DNA of 64,000 nt from Pyrus communis (GCF_963583255.1 NC_084816.1:17781100-17845099), one strand, 5' to 3'. Counted from the first letter of the stretch, positions 20,935 through 31,992 are shown. Notes: a model not told the origin generated them from the letters alone. Translations and numbers: made by a program.

Positions 20935-23601
20935 GGGCCTGTTTGGGATTGAGGTGATTAATAAAAAAGCTACTATGAAAAAAAGTTATGAAAATTTTTG
21001 GTGTTTGGTAAACTTTGGAAAGCAGCTTTGTTTCAAAGTTGAGGGTGAAAAAAAGCCCAAAACAAGGAGATGACAAGAAGCTGCAATTTGCAGCTTCCAA
21101 AAGCAGCTTATTTTCACCCACACACGGGTGAACAGTGTACAAGTTTAATGAAATTTTAATAACCCAAAACTGCCCTCCCCTTTCCCTTCACCTACGCTCT
21201 CACCTTTCTCCAGAGCTCTCTCACACGCTCCACCTTTCAGAGCTCTCTCGCATAACCCGAACCTCTGCGATCTCTCCTCTCGTCCTCTCGTCCTCTCGTT
21301 CTCTCGTTCTCTCGTTCTCTCCTCTCGTTCTCCAGGTTTCTCCAGGTTTCTTGTTTGGATTTTTCAAATTAGGGATGGGAAGATTAGGGAAAGAGGGGTG
21401 GGAAGAGCAAAGGGATGAGGGTATTGGTGCCGGGAAAAACAATTGGGGATGGAGGGTGGCGCAAAATTAATTGGGGAAGGTGATATGGTTTGTGGAAAAA
21501 ATTAATTGGGAAAAAATTAGGGTTTGTGGAGGAAGCTCGGCTGCGGCCAGGTCGAGGAGCTCATCGAGGAGGCGCGCGACGAGCTCACTCTCATCGGCAA
21601 GATGATCGGTCAGTATAATATGTTATTTTTATTGCTGGTTTTGGTAATTGATTTATTTAGTTTTTTCTCGTTTTTGAAAGAAATGAAATTGAAAATGGTT
21701 ATTTGTGTTTTGGGATTGACATTGGCCATGAAAATTGGAATTTAGCTCAGAAATGTGGTTTTATTTTGGGAAATTGAGTGCTTGTTTGTGATTTCGACAT
21801 TTTTTCTTAGTTTGGTTGATGAGAAATTGAAAAGTAATCGAATTGGCTGTGTAGTTTTGTTTTGTGATGGTAACTTAATAAGTTGTTCATTTCTAGTAGT
21901 GGAAATTAGGGGAAAAGTGAGCGAAGTTCATAAATTTTTTAGCAGTCGGGTTTTTTGTTTACTACGTCATGAAACGAAAGGTGGGTACTTGATTTTATCA
22001 GTTCCGAAGAAACTATGATTGCCCCAGAATGCTGGTAATGCATATCATATGAGGTGGTTAAAGAAGAAAAAAGAGGGTGGCAGGGGGCGGGTGGTGGTTG
22101 CGGTTAATGGACACAATTGAATCCAAGTTCAAGTGGAACATATAATAAGCAAATCTGTTTTCTTCACTTTGAAGCATTTCAAACTCTCGTTCAATGTCCA
22201 AAGTAGGAATCTTTGTTTGTGTGAACTATGAACTATGGTTTTTACTAGCCATTGTGTACTTGCATGCTTCAGTTAATGCTGATTTTTTGGTTCTTCCGTA
22301 TCAGAGTTTTATCATTCTGATGATCAAACTGATGCCTTTCTGTTGCCTTTGTATGAAGTTCTTTTTTGAGCTGACATTTTGACATACAATATACAATGGA
22401 TTGTTTGTAATAGTTTGCGTTCTGTATTGACTTGCATTGCAGAGTGGGATCCATGGAGTGTTCTTGATGATTACGAATGTGAGGTGATCGAGAACGATGC
22501 TCCAGTTCCCAAACATGTTCCTCTGCACCGACCTGGTCCTCTTCCTGAGGAGTTTTACAAAACGCTGGAAGGACTTACTACAAACCAACCAAAGTTGGAT
22601 GAGGCTAAAGTCACCTCTATTGGTTCAGAAGCAAAGGAGTAAACCATCCATCGGCATATGCTTCTAGGTACTCTGGAGTCCAGATTTGAATTGAAGTCTT
22701 TTTTCTTGTATTCTCTCCTGTTTATTGCTGGTGACAATGCCTGTTTGCTGGGCTGTATAAATTTTAATCATGGGAGGAACGCTTGAATTTTTCGATTTCT
22801 GCACTTGATACCATTTTGATGTTGTTTACTTAAGTTCCGTCCTTGATTCCCATTGAGAATGAATAATGTAACACAGTTTTAGCTCTTTGAGTATTGGCAT
22901 TGGGATTGTTCGTGGTTCTGGCGTTATGAATGATCTCTGGTTCTTGTTTTGGATCACACAATTGCATATTTATAAACTCTTTGTTGTGGCTTTCTGAATT
23001 CTTGTAATTTTACATATTAAAACAACCAGAAAGCTCCTCTGCTGCATATACGTATATACTTAGATGCGCGTATGGAGGCGTTACACAGTGTATTGAGAAG
23101 ACCGAATGCCACAGCTAACTTCTCACTATGCCGGATGGGAAGGCACTGCACATGATACAAGGGTTTTTCTATCCGTGCTGGGAATCCAATTTTAAACTTT
23201 TCTAACCCTCCATTTATACTAATGAATCCAAATCCAAATTTATACTAATGAATCCTAGCTATTCACTCTAAAATATTTCTATTAAAGTAGTTTGTCATAC
23301 TAATTAATATTTAAGATCAAGTTTATAAATATTTTTCTTCTAAAAATAAAATATATTTAGTAATTCACTTTTATTTGTTAAGAAAATTAAATTAATAGCA
23401 CATCTAGTAATATACCCTTTTTGGTCATTTCACACAGGCACAGCTGTTTTACAAAAAAGTTTACCAAACACTATCACACTGCTTTTTTTTTTCCAAAAGC
23501 ACTTTTACAAAAAAGTTTACCAAACACTTTGCTGCTTTATTTCACAGCCGCTTATTCTCACAGCAGCTTTTTTTTAAAGCACAGCAATACCAAACCAGCC
23601 C
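20935..23601 (+). mobile_element. PIF/Harbinger-type non-autonomous element carrying host exons
   Basis: 2667-bp element with terminal inverted repeats GGGCCTGTTTGGGATTGAGG (left) and GGGCTGGTTTGGTATTGCTG (right, reverse complement), flanked by TTA at 20932-20934 and 23602-23604. The TTA duplication and the GGGC..GTTTGG termini are typical of PIF/Harbinger (Tourist-like) elements. Subterminal AAAAAAGCTRCTRTG is also shared by both ends. No transposase is encoded. The insert sits inside an RBM48 exon, whose reading frame is restored when the element and one TTA are removed, which proves the ends. The centre holds two exons of a complex I subunit gene (21531-22642). A shorter relative lies at 32828-33720. 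Confidence 0.85.
21531..22642 (+). pseudogene. captured 3' exons of complex I subunit NDUFA5/B13 gene
   Basis: Two exons of the plant homologue of NADH dehydrogenase 1 alpha subcomplex subunit 5. Exon one (about 21531-21608) encodes KLGCGQVEELIEEARDELTL and IGKMI. The intron runs 21609-22442 (GTCAGT...TTGCAG, phase 1). Exon two (22443-22642) encodes EWDPWSVLDDYECEVIENDA, then PVPKHVPLHRPGPLPEEFYK and a tail ending in SEAKE, stop at 22640-22642. The splice restores the E of IEWDPW exactly. The N-terminal exons of this mitochondrial inner-membrane protein are absent. The fragment lies wholly within the Harbinger-type element, in the plus orientation, with its intron retained, so it was taken up as DNA. 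The frame is open throughout. Expression as part of a chimeric transcript is possible but unproven. Confidence 0.85.
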
Positions 23602-23642
23602 TTAATGTTTCATACGCTCCTGAATTTGAGACTCTTTCTGAT

Positions 23643-23835
23643 GGAGGCAGATTGTCTGCCCTCCTATTTGTGTGGTCACGATTAAACTGCGTCAACATTT
23701 TATATTCCTATTTTTTTGTCTTATTATCTCTATAAAAAAAATCAATATAAAATATTGACGTGGCTTAACCGTGACCGCACAAAATAGAAAGTCATGAGTA
23801 GGGCACCATATTAGGAGGGCAGACAATCAACCTCC
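23643..23835. mobile_element. 193-bp Mutator-like MITE with 9-bp target duplication
   Basis: Termini GGAGGCAGATTGTCTGCCCT and, reverse complemented, GGAGGTTGATTGTCTGCCCT. Target duplication CTTTCTGAT at 23634-23642 and 23836-23844. A large internal palindrome (TGTGTGGTCACGATTAAACT / complementary AACCGTGACCGCACA) gives a hairpin. The element interrupts the RBM48 exon between codons for LSD and TKDK; removing it plus one repeat restores the frame. Confidence 0.9.
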
Positions 23836-24789
23836 CTTTCTGATACAAAGGACAAGCTGGAAAGCAGGGGAAGAGAAGTTGTAGGACGATTGAACCGTAT
23901 GTTCTTTTGCATAGTGATGTGACCAATAGGTTCAAACTTATCATATCTCCCAGGAACATGACCCATTTATTTGTGATTTCAGCTGGAAGATATGAGGGGT
24001 CTACACTCAATAAGTCACGTACTTCAACTGAATGTTATCCCCAGCATGTAAACTCGAGTCGAAGGTATTGTGAACTTGGTATGCTGAATTGCCTTTCTTT
24101 TCTATTCAGGGACTCCGGAGAATCACAACTTGCTTCACACGTTACCAATCCTCCACTTAAAAGGATTTCCTCTGACCAGGTTTGTTATTATTTTTAAATT
24201 TTTGGGAAGATTGGTCGGGATAAGTTTCCTTAATGAGTAATTTCATCTTCTGCCTTCAAGTCACACCCAATTTTTTCATATTTCCATTCAACATAGCTTG
24301 AATATATTGGGGTTATAAGTTGCAATACAATCCTAGACACCAAACAAACCATACTCTTATTCCATCTTGCTGGTTAATTGGCTAGACTAACACTCGATCC
24401 TCTTGTAATTCGTTGAAGGAGTATTTTCCTTCCCAATCTATGAATCAAACTGTCAAGATGGTGAGGGAGAAGCTCAATGAGGTGATAACCTCAATGGCAT
24501 CTTCTTTTTCTTTGGCCTTTATTCTAGGTTTTGTTAGAAATGCAAGGCATTTCTTATTCTCTACCAGGTTCAGTCGAGTAGTGAGCATCTGCAAGATGAA
24601 CGCGCATCCAAGAAAACACGGGTGGATAGTAGAAGGAGAGTCTAATGATTTTTTTTTTTTTCTTCCAGAGATGGAGTATCGAGTAATCCTACTGGGTCTA
24701 CGAGAAAAGTTTCTGAAGGACGGTCATAGCACGGACTCATGCTGGTGGCATGAGTTTGTAAGACACAATCTACCTCCCTGTTGCCGGTG

Positions 24790-25087
24790 ACTGATCCATG
24801 ACGAAAATGATCAAAACCAAATCATATGGATGACAAAGTAGATAATATAACCGTGGCATACAAACTCTGTTAATACGCATACAATAGACATGGTAATCCA
24901 AAGCCAAATTATACAACAGAAGTAGAAAAGAGCGGTAAGAACTCAAACTTGCGAATCGGAAAAGTTCTCCAACCAAAAATATCAATGGCAGTCAACATGA
25001 AAAACATAATCAGAACAGCAAAAGTGCTTAGAAGTTGTCTCAGAATACAAACCCCTCTGGCATTTCGAATGCACATTGAAGTAGCTC
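24790..25087. other. intergenic/3' UTR between convergent RBM48 and bL31m loci
   Basis: Short gap between the end of the plus-strand RBM48 remnant and the minus-strand bL31m stop codon. Probably contains both 3' ends; no other feature seen. Confidence 0.5.
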
Positions 25088-25798
25088 TCAAGGCTCGTCC
25101 TTCGGGGCAATCTGCTTCTCGTACCGCTGCTTAAACTTGGCAACCTGGCCGATGTTCTCAGCCATTTGGCGTTTCGCCTTCAAGTGGTAGACTTTACCAA
25201 CGGGGTGGATTTTGGTCATCATAACCTGCATCAATCTGCCGCTCTGCGTCACGTACGATATCCATTGCATCTGAGGGTGCAACCCTTTCTTCATCTTCCC
25301 TAACAATCTGCAACTTTAAACCATAACCTGTCAGCAATCCAAACATCACCTTTCACAAATTCACACCCAAACAGTAACAAAAAAGCAAACAAAATCGAGA
25401 AACAATCACTCTCCTCTCCTATCACCAAAAATAAATACTAAAACTCGAAAAAACAACATTATTCAGAGTATCGAATGGTTGGTAGAAGCATTTCATCGAA
25501 CAGTTGGTGTTCATTCAAATTTTATCGCATCGGTTTGGTTCCAAAATATACTTTAAATAAAGAAAGTACGAGAAATCTGATGGCGTGCGAAGTGCGAAGT
25601 GGAACAATACTGGTACTGGTACGGTGGTACTTACCGAGATAAAAGCAAATCCGAGGAAAGAATGAGATCTTCCAAATAGATGGATCGTGTGGGTTGGACA
25701 AAATCAGAATCAGCCTCTCCGCCGCCCTTGTTTTTGGTGGTCGTCAAAACAGAGTGTAATAAAATGTGATCGACGGCCTTGCTATCGCGGGCTGACAT
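25088..25798 (-). CDS. mitochondrial ribosomal protein bL31m
   Basis: Two-exon minus-strand gene for a bacterial-type L31 protein of the mitochondrial large subunit. The conserved exon (25307-25088) encodes MKKGLHPQMQWISYVTQSGR, then a VGKVYHLKAKRQ stretch and GQVAKFKQRYE; bacterial L31 starts MKK(D)IHP and ends with a similar GRVDRFNKRF block, but the Cys zinc ligands of some bacterial L31 are absent. The upstream exon ends at 25635 with donor GTAAGT, and the acceptor is TTGCAG at 25308. From the ATG at 25796-25798 the exon joins in frame and would give 127 residues with a 58-residue N-terminal extension (MSARDSKAVDHILLHS...). From the internal ATG at 25292-25294 the product is 68 residues. 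I cannot decide which start is used. Frame intact. Confidence 0.72.
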
Positions 25799-26224
25799 TT
25801 GGGCCTCCACCTTACAATTTTAATCCGACTGGCTAGGGCCCTTTTTTTTTTTTTTTTTTTTTTTTTGAATTTTATTAAAAAGAGACGGTCAAAAAAATGA
25901 TAACTCAAAATCCAAAATAAATGCAGGTGACATTTTACTATAATGGTAAAAATGTGTTGAATCTTTATATAATAGTGTGAGTTTAAAACCGATCGATGCT
26001 AATCTAATATTTAATTCAACAAAATCTATTATTTGACAAGAAAAAAAAAAAAACCAACATTAATATCGGGAGCAAAAGCAAAAAATGAAAACAAGTGGAA
26101 CTCTAAAATAAATAAATAAATAACTTCCCGAAGAAGACCACACATGAGAAAAAATATCGATAAAAAAATTATTGACAAGTTCACCCTTTTTGTTTAATGA
26201 CCTGGAATCATTTTTCTTTCATAT
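25799..26224. other. upstream region of bL31m, low complexity
   Basis: Contains a T homopolymer (about 25842-25866) and AT-rich DNA. Probable promoter side of bL31m, but no clear TATA box was identified. No gene seen. Confidence 0.5.
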
Positions 26225-26233
26225 CTCATAATA

Positions 26234-26740
26234 GGTAAAGTACAAAAAACTACCTTAACTATTATTGTCACGATACTTTCATACCTCATCTTTTAAAATT
26301 GACAATGTCATACCTCATCTTTAGAATTTGGTACAATGTTATACCTTCCGTTATTTAGCCGTTTACTTTTCAGTTAGATGCTGACGTGACTTAATTCGGG
26401 ACCCACTTTCTATTAAAAAATTATTAAAAACTAAAAAAAAATTATTTAATATTTTTTAAATATTAAAAGAAAAGAAAAAAAATTAAATTTAAAAAAAAAA
26501 AAAAAAAAACCCAGTAACACCCCCCCCCCCCCCGAGGCGCGTGAAGAAGACGAAGAGGAAGAAGAAGGAGGAAGAGGAAGAAGAAGAAGAAGAAAAAGGA
26601 CGTCACGAAGGTTTCCTGATTCCACCTCAATGGGATCTGGGTTTTTTTTTTTTTCCTTCTCCTTCTTTTGCAGATTTGGGTTTTTTTTTTTTTTTTTTTT
26701 CCTTCTTCTCCTTCTTCCTCCTTCTTCTTTTGCAGATTTG

Positions 26741-26775
<35 letters not shown>

Positions 26776-27246
26776 CTTCTTCTCCTTCTTCCTCCTTTTT
26801 TTTCTTCCTCCTCCTTCTTCTGGGTTGCAGATTCGGTTTTTTTTTTTTTTTTTTTTTCCCTTCTTCTTCTTCTTCCTCCTTTTTTTTGGGTTGCAGGAAG
26901 GGGACTGGAAGGGAGAAGAAGATGAAGATGGTGGAGAAGAGAGAGAAGAGGGGTGGGGGGGTACGAACATAAGGTTTTTTTTTTTCTTTTAAACTTTTCT
27001 TTATTATTTTAATATTTAAAAATTATTAAATGATTTTTTTTAGTTTTTAATAATATTTATTAATTTTTTAATAAAAAGTGAAACCCAGATCAAGCCACGT
27101 CATCATTTTACTGAAAAGTAAACGGCCAAGTAACAGAAGGTATAACATTGGACCAAATTCTAAAGATGAGGTATGACATTGTCAATTTTAAAAGATAAAG
27201 TATAAAAGTGTCGTGACACCAATAGTTGAAGTAGTTTTTTGTACCC
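26234..27246. mobile_element. 1.0-kb Mutator-like element with long TIRs
   Basis: Flanked by the 9-bp duplication CTCATAATA (26225-26233 and 27247-27255). TIRs of more than 200 bp: left GTACAAAAAACTACCTTAAC, right (reverse complement) GTACAAAAAACTACTTCAAC, both continuing through CATACCTCATCTTT... and a CCGTTTACTTTTCAG-like block. The core (26520-26950) is an almost pure strand-biased mix of GA- and CT-rich tracts with long T runs and a C14 run. The poly-Phe/poly-Lys open frames here are not genes. No transposase. Confidence 0.88.
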
Positions 27247-27255
27247 CTCATAATA

Positions 27256-28228
27256 TTTAAGATACAACAATAAATTTTCAATTACGGTTGAAGAATTTGA
27301 GTTAAGTTACACAATATAGGGCAACTATAATAATTAACATCGAACTTGTCATTCACATTTTCAGGTATAAAACCTTAGTCCTTCCACTTACATAGTCCTT
27401 ATCTTGTACTAATTGCACCAATACTAGGCAAACAACATACTTGGGCATAACCACATTAGCTAGGTGTTCCCCTGAGACTCGAGTTCGGATCCTCTTCTAC
27501 ATTATTTATTGTTGGAAAATATTAGTATTTCGATTTATTTTACTTTTGGTTTTTTGAGCTTAGCCCATTAGTATTATGGATTCGGTTTCTAATCTTTTAG
27601 GATTAGGATAAGTTTATTATAAATACCATGTTTGTTATTCAATCATCAACTAGTTAGACACAATTAATGTAGCGTCTTGAGGTTTTGTAGCCATCTCTGC
27701 TTACTTTGTTTTTCGTTAATCAAATAATCGTTGTAGTTTGTTTGTATGTTCGTTAGCGCACTCTGATAGTCATCTTTTACATAAGCATAAGATTGCTTTT
27801 GAGAAGGAAATGATTAGAGGGACTCTCTCCTAGTTACCTAGTCTAGAAGGAATACTAGCCTTCATGCACACGCTCACGCGCGTGCAAACATTTTTTGAAT
27901 CATGTGGCGCTAAACGCAGCTAACACATTTTAAATGTATTTATATGTGTGAATTGCTTCAATATTTTTTATTTCATTATTTTCCTTTTTTTACAAGTCAA
28001 ATTGGAAACATGAAGGAAACACGATCATCATCACTATCTAATGTAAACAAAATGAAAATGTAAACGCTAAACAGGAAAATGTTGAAATTTCATTTTCATT
28101 TCCTTCATACAACTTTTATGATTTTGCTTATTTTTCATTATATTTTCCATTCCCATTCACGTGCACACCGGTCTTTCTTTTTTTTTTCTTTTTTATTCTT
28201 TTCTCTCTTCTCACTTTCTCCAAGTATA

Positions 28229-28279
<51 letters not shown>

Positions 28280-28308
28280 ATATATGTGTGCATACATATA
28301 TATATCTT
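27256..28308. other. intergenic; possible LTR remnant at about 27511-27730
   Basis: From about 27511 the sequence starts TGTTGGAAAATATTAGTATT, contains TTATAAATACCATG (TATA-like, about 27620) and then a region with LTR-like composition, but I found no 3' border or target duplication. The rest is AT-rich with a poly-A and (TA)n tract near 28230-28270. No gene seen. Confidence 0.35.
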
Positions 28309-29540
28309 AAAAAAGCACTGTTTTTATGACGAAATTACCCCTGCTTTATTTCATGCATTATTTTAGGCTGCTTTTAAACTTTTTTGTTTGGGAGGCATTT
28401 TTGTTCAAAATTTTTTGGTGAAGCCGTGACCCCATAAGACCATCTCCAATGGTTGGGCTAAAAGCCAAATATTTTAGCCCGGAAAATTTAGCTTTTAGCT
28501 CAGAAACAACTTTTCTGCCCTAAAATTTTAGCCCGGGATTATTAAAGAATGAACTTAGGCTTTTTTTTTCCTTAAATTAATTTTAAAAAAAATGTAGACT
28601 ATCGTAAACTAATTTTATGAACATTTTAATCTAAAAAAAAATTTTAATTTCGATAAATATTGAAAAATCACTAAATTTAAATTTCCACAAAGCAAGCCTT
28701 CAACTTTTACCAATCTGTCAACCCTGGGCTAACTTTCAATTCACCAACAATTCAACAATTTGGAAATGGAAAGAAATGGTAGAAAGATAAATTGGAAGAA
28801 TTGTAAGAGAAAATCGAGTTTTGTATGGATATTTGAACAAATACATAGGTATTTATAGAGTTTTTGGGTGAATTTTGAGTTAAATAATTTTTTTTAATTA
28901 TTTTAGCAATTGGATTTGAATTTGGGCCGTTAGATCTTTTTTTACCGTTAGATTTGATTATATTCGATCTCAACCGTTGGATTCAATATATTTTAAAATA
29001 ACATATTCTAAAAAAATTGAATTTGAATCTGGACCGTTGGATCAACCAACGGTCCTTAATGCCCAGCCATAGGATCAAAATTATAGCCGTTGGGTTTTTG
29101 TGGGTGGCCGACACACGCCTGACGCGCGGGGCCCACCCCTGTCGAGAAACTTTTGCAAGCGCACCGCGTGGGGCGCGTTGGAGTGTAGGTGGGCCAAGAC
29201 TGGCCCAACAACCCACGAGTCCACTCGCATTGGGGGGGGGGGGAGGTATTTGGCCCAGCTTTGGCATTTAACCCAAAGTTTTAGCATGAGTTGGAGAGTG
29301 TTTGGGGGGGAAATTTTGGAGAAAATTTAGCATTTAGCCCACCATTGGAGATGGTCTAAGGGGCCTAATGGCCTTATATATATTGAAGATAAAAAAGCAC
29401 TGTTTTTATGACGAAATTACCCTGCTTTATTTCATGTATTACTTTGGATTGCGTTTCAACTTTTTTGTTTAGAGAGCATTTTTGTCCAAAACTTTTTAGT
29501 GAAGTCGTGACCCCAAAAGGAGCCTACTGGCTTTATATCC
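28309..29540. repeat. tandem duplication of a ~160-bp unit, first copy interrupted
   Basis: The unit starting AAAAAAGCACTGTTTTTATG and ending near GACCCCAAAAGG...CTTTATAT occurs at 28309-28434 (continuing at 29357-29390 after a TE) and again at 29391-29540. The two copies differ at a number of positions. The TE at 28438-29356 sits in the first unit. Confidence 0.7.
28438..29356. mobile_element. 919-bp Harbinger-like TIR element
   Basis: Termini GACCATCTCCAATGGTTGGG and (right, reverse complement) GACCATCTCCAATGGTGGGC, flanked by TAA at 28435-28437 and 29357-29359. Subterminal GGGCTAAA-type motifs face inward from both ends. The inner right part (29090-29240) is unusually GC-rich, with a G-run at about 29232-29243. 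No transposase. The open frames around 29017-29330 are composition artefacts. The same type of terminus is seen at 40619-41113. Confidence 0.8.
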
Positions 29541-29805
29541 AGAAGGAATATGTTACAAGAATGGTATCATTTATCGACATTATGTAAACATTTATTCACC
29601 CACATACGAAACCACCACAACAAAGCATTTTACATATCCATAAAGCACCCTAAAATAGATCAATGTTGTTATGCAGTATCCATGCACAACAAACTGCAAA
29701 CAATGAAAAGCTCACTATGCAAAACCAGTTTTGCTTATTTAGGCATCGGCTAGCATCCAACAAAGGCACATACATTAACCCAAATCGCAAACTGCAGTAG
29801 TAGAT
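29541..29805 (-). other. probable 3' UTR of the GGP gene
   Basis: Follows the GGP stop codon on the minus strand. AT-rich, no coding potential, no other repeat recognised. Confidence 0.45.
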
Positions 29806-31992
29806 TCACATTGTAAACAACCGACAAATCTGCTCATTTACTGCAGAACAATGCACTCTTTTGTTGATGGTGTTGACTTCTTCATGAGAACGAGGCTTAA
29901 CTTCTGGATCCTCGAGCAAGTTTTCATTCCCGTTATCATCCGAAGCAATACCTTCGAAAATAAGAGCATTCACTTCTTGGAACCTCTCTTCAGAAAGGGA
30001 GACCTCTGCCAGGAGCTTCCAAGCATTTTCATCCGATGCCTCATCGTAGTCCTTTTTCCTCTTTAGCACCATATGCCCACTAATTTCCCACACAGCTGGA
30101 TTCACCTGTGTATCCAGAATCTCTGCTCTCACTTCCCCAAGAGCTTGTTTCTCAGCATAACACTGCATTTCATAAGACCATACGTGCGGGGGGTTAGTGA
30201 AATGGTCTGTGAATAACACAAATATGCCAAATGAAACATTAAGTTTCATTAACTACATACCTGTGGCATGAGAAATATTCGCTTTCCAGAGTCAGAGATA
30301 AGGACATTGTAAGGTATGTTGTTCTCTTGAAGGCATATGCAGGCATCAGAGACGGTGTTTGACAAATCTTGCAGAGTATTTCCACCCTCAAACACAAGAC
30401 CTCTGACTGGATAATTCAGAAGCTCAGAGACCTTCACCGCGGCATTCAAAGTGGCTATTTTTTTGGTAGGAGCCTTCTCAATGGGAAAGGTTACCGCCAG
30501 GTAGTAAGCCTATAAATGGAAGAAAAAACTGTTGAGTGACAACTATAAATGGTAGTGAACCATATCAGAAGCTGAATCCAATATTTAAGGCCAGCTTGAT
30601 TGAGAGGTACGCAGTTAGAAACCTGGAAGTGAAGGTGATTGATGGTAGCAAATGCACCCAAGCTGTTGTAACCCAATCGAAAGTAAGGATTCCCTGCTTC
30701 AGCCGCCATGTGAAGTGCAAGCAAGAAGCTTTCCCGGTCAATCCTTTGCGGCAATCGCTCAAGAATACGAGGAATCAACAGCACATGGCCGTATTCAATC
30801 GGACTGACCTGTGGAATGGTGGACGAAAAACGATTTAACTTTTTACCCTCAAATAACTAGTAAAGAACTAACAATGCATAAGAAGAAAGAGCATACATTA
30901 ATGGCCACAACGCTTGGCGAACTTTCAACATCAATGGGTGCGCTGGGGAAAAACTGAACTTCACCATCTTCGCTGGCTTCAAACTGGAACAGAACCTCCT
31001 CTTGTCCAACTTTAGTGAAGTTAAACTTGCTGCAATCAACGGGCTGGAGGACCTTATCAACTCGAAACTCAGTTGGCCTCTTCTTAAGATGGCGACCCTC
31101 ATTCAGCTGGGCTATGAAACCAAATTGCCCTGGGATCACCTACACCAAATTATCAAAGAAATTGGTATCCATATCCCAAATAAGTATATAGTGTGTATGT
31201 TCCTAAGCTCGAATTCCAATTCCCGTTTACGGAAACTACAAAATTGAGGAAACAGTAAATGAATTCACCTTGGTTTCACAAGCAGTGACATCATAGCGAA
31301 ATAGCCCTCTCTGCATGCGATCCTCCCACTGTACCATGGAGCGGTAAACAATTTTATTCCATAATAATTGTTAACTACAAAAGGAAACAAACAAAGCTGG
31401 TGAGTCTTTCTTCATCTCCTGTAAATCAATTTACCTCCCCGAGAAGCAGTGAGTCAAGAAATGCAACGGGAGGCTCTCTTTTCTCATGTCCGAGCAAACC
31501 CGTGTCACCATCATTCACGTTCAGCTTCTTGAAGGCATACAATGGAAGTTTTGCACCTACGCAAACCGAAAATGGTACACAACCCAGCCATAAACATAAA
31601 AATCATTTTCTTCAAATCCCAAAAAAATAAAGAAAAGAAAGAAGCTTCGCTACTACTCCAACCCGTATAGATTGAGTAACTGACAAATACCCAGATAAGA
31701 AATAACGCCCGAACCCGTCGAAAAACACGAAAATAACCAAATGAAGCAATTTCTTGACAACATATCACACAGGGAGGTTTGTTTTGCAAAACGCCAATTC
31801 AAGTACGTAAAAGATAAAGCACAAAAATTCAAATTCAAAGTGGAGGACGTTTCAACAAATACCTGGAATGCAACACTGGTTAAGGCAGTTGTGGCCACAA
31901 CCCCCGACGCGGCGGGCACCTTCCTCGGCCTCATCTTTCTGGTAATTCGAAACGACGGTGGGAACCCTCTTGATCCTCAAAGTCATGCTCAT
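29806..31992 (-). CDS. GGP: GDP-L-galactose phosphorylase (VTC2/VTC5 type), 448 aa
   Basis: Complete seven-exon gene for the enzyme that makes L-galactose 1-phosphate from GDP-L-galactose, the control step of the plant ascorbate (Smirnoff-Wheeler) pathway. Exons on the minus strand: 31992-31863, 31556-31435, 31328-31269, 31139-30897, 30808-30623, 30509-30261, 30162-29806; all introns GT-AG; total 1347 bp, close to the usual ~440 residues. The start ([18 protein letters not shown]) is family-typical. The catalytic HIT-type motif is visible as INHLHFQ at the end of exon 5, preceded by [14 protein letters not shown] and [16 protein letters not shown]. Exon 7 begins [11 protein letters not shown] and includes [16 protein letters not shown]. 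Exon 7 ends in a longer acidic tail ([13 protein letters not shown]...). No frame damage. An ACG-start leader ORF lies upstream. Confidence 0.93.

Larger units (their letters stand above)
20885..24784 (+). pseudogene. RBM48: RBM48-like RNA-binding protein gene, disrupted
   Basis: Host exon remnants of an RBM48-type protein (RRM protein; plant and animal RBM48 acts in minor, U12-type intron splicing). After an acceptor TTTTAG, exon 20885-20934 encodes FAKRKLDEHAFLGNRL. Skipping the TE at 20935-23601 and one TTA, it continues at 23605 with NVSYAPEFETLSD, and after the MITE at 23643-23835 with TKDKLESRGREVVGRLNRM. Further exons: to about 24065 (frame shifts near 23910, then HSDVTNRFKL ... VNSSRR), 24109-24179 (DSGESQLASH ... 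SSDQ), about 24419-24480 (EYFPSQSMNQTVKMVREKLNE), 24572-24648 and 24671-24784, each with GT/AG borders. Exons for the N-terminal RRM half are not in the window; the second copia element lies where they would be expected. The two TEs plus the frameshift argue for a dead copy. Confidence 0.72.

Noticed and set aside
21135..21470. Plus- and minus-strand ORFs rich in Ser/Arg
   Set aside because: Tandem CTCTCGTC units within the Harbinger-type element; no homology recognised.
26446..26992. Long Phe- or Lys-rich open frames on both strands
   Set aside because: They follow GA/CT tracts and T runs inside a TIR element; no start context, splice sites or domain.
29017..29330. Overlapping GC-rich ORFs on both strands
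   Set aside because: Located within a TIR element; composition artefact around a G homopolymer.
28309..29516. Spaced direct repeats considered as a CRISPR-like or LTR pair
   Set aside because: Only two copies, part of a tandem unit split by a transposon; eukaryotic context.
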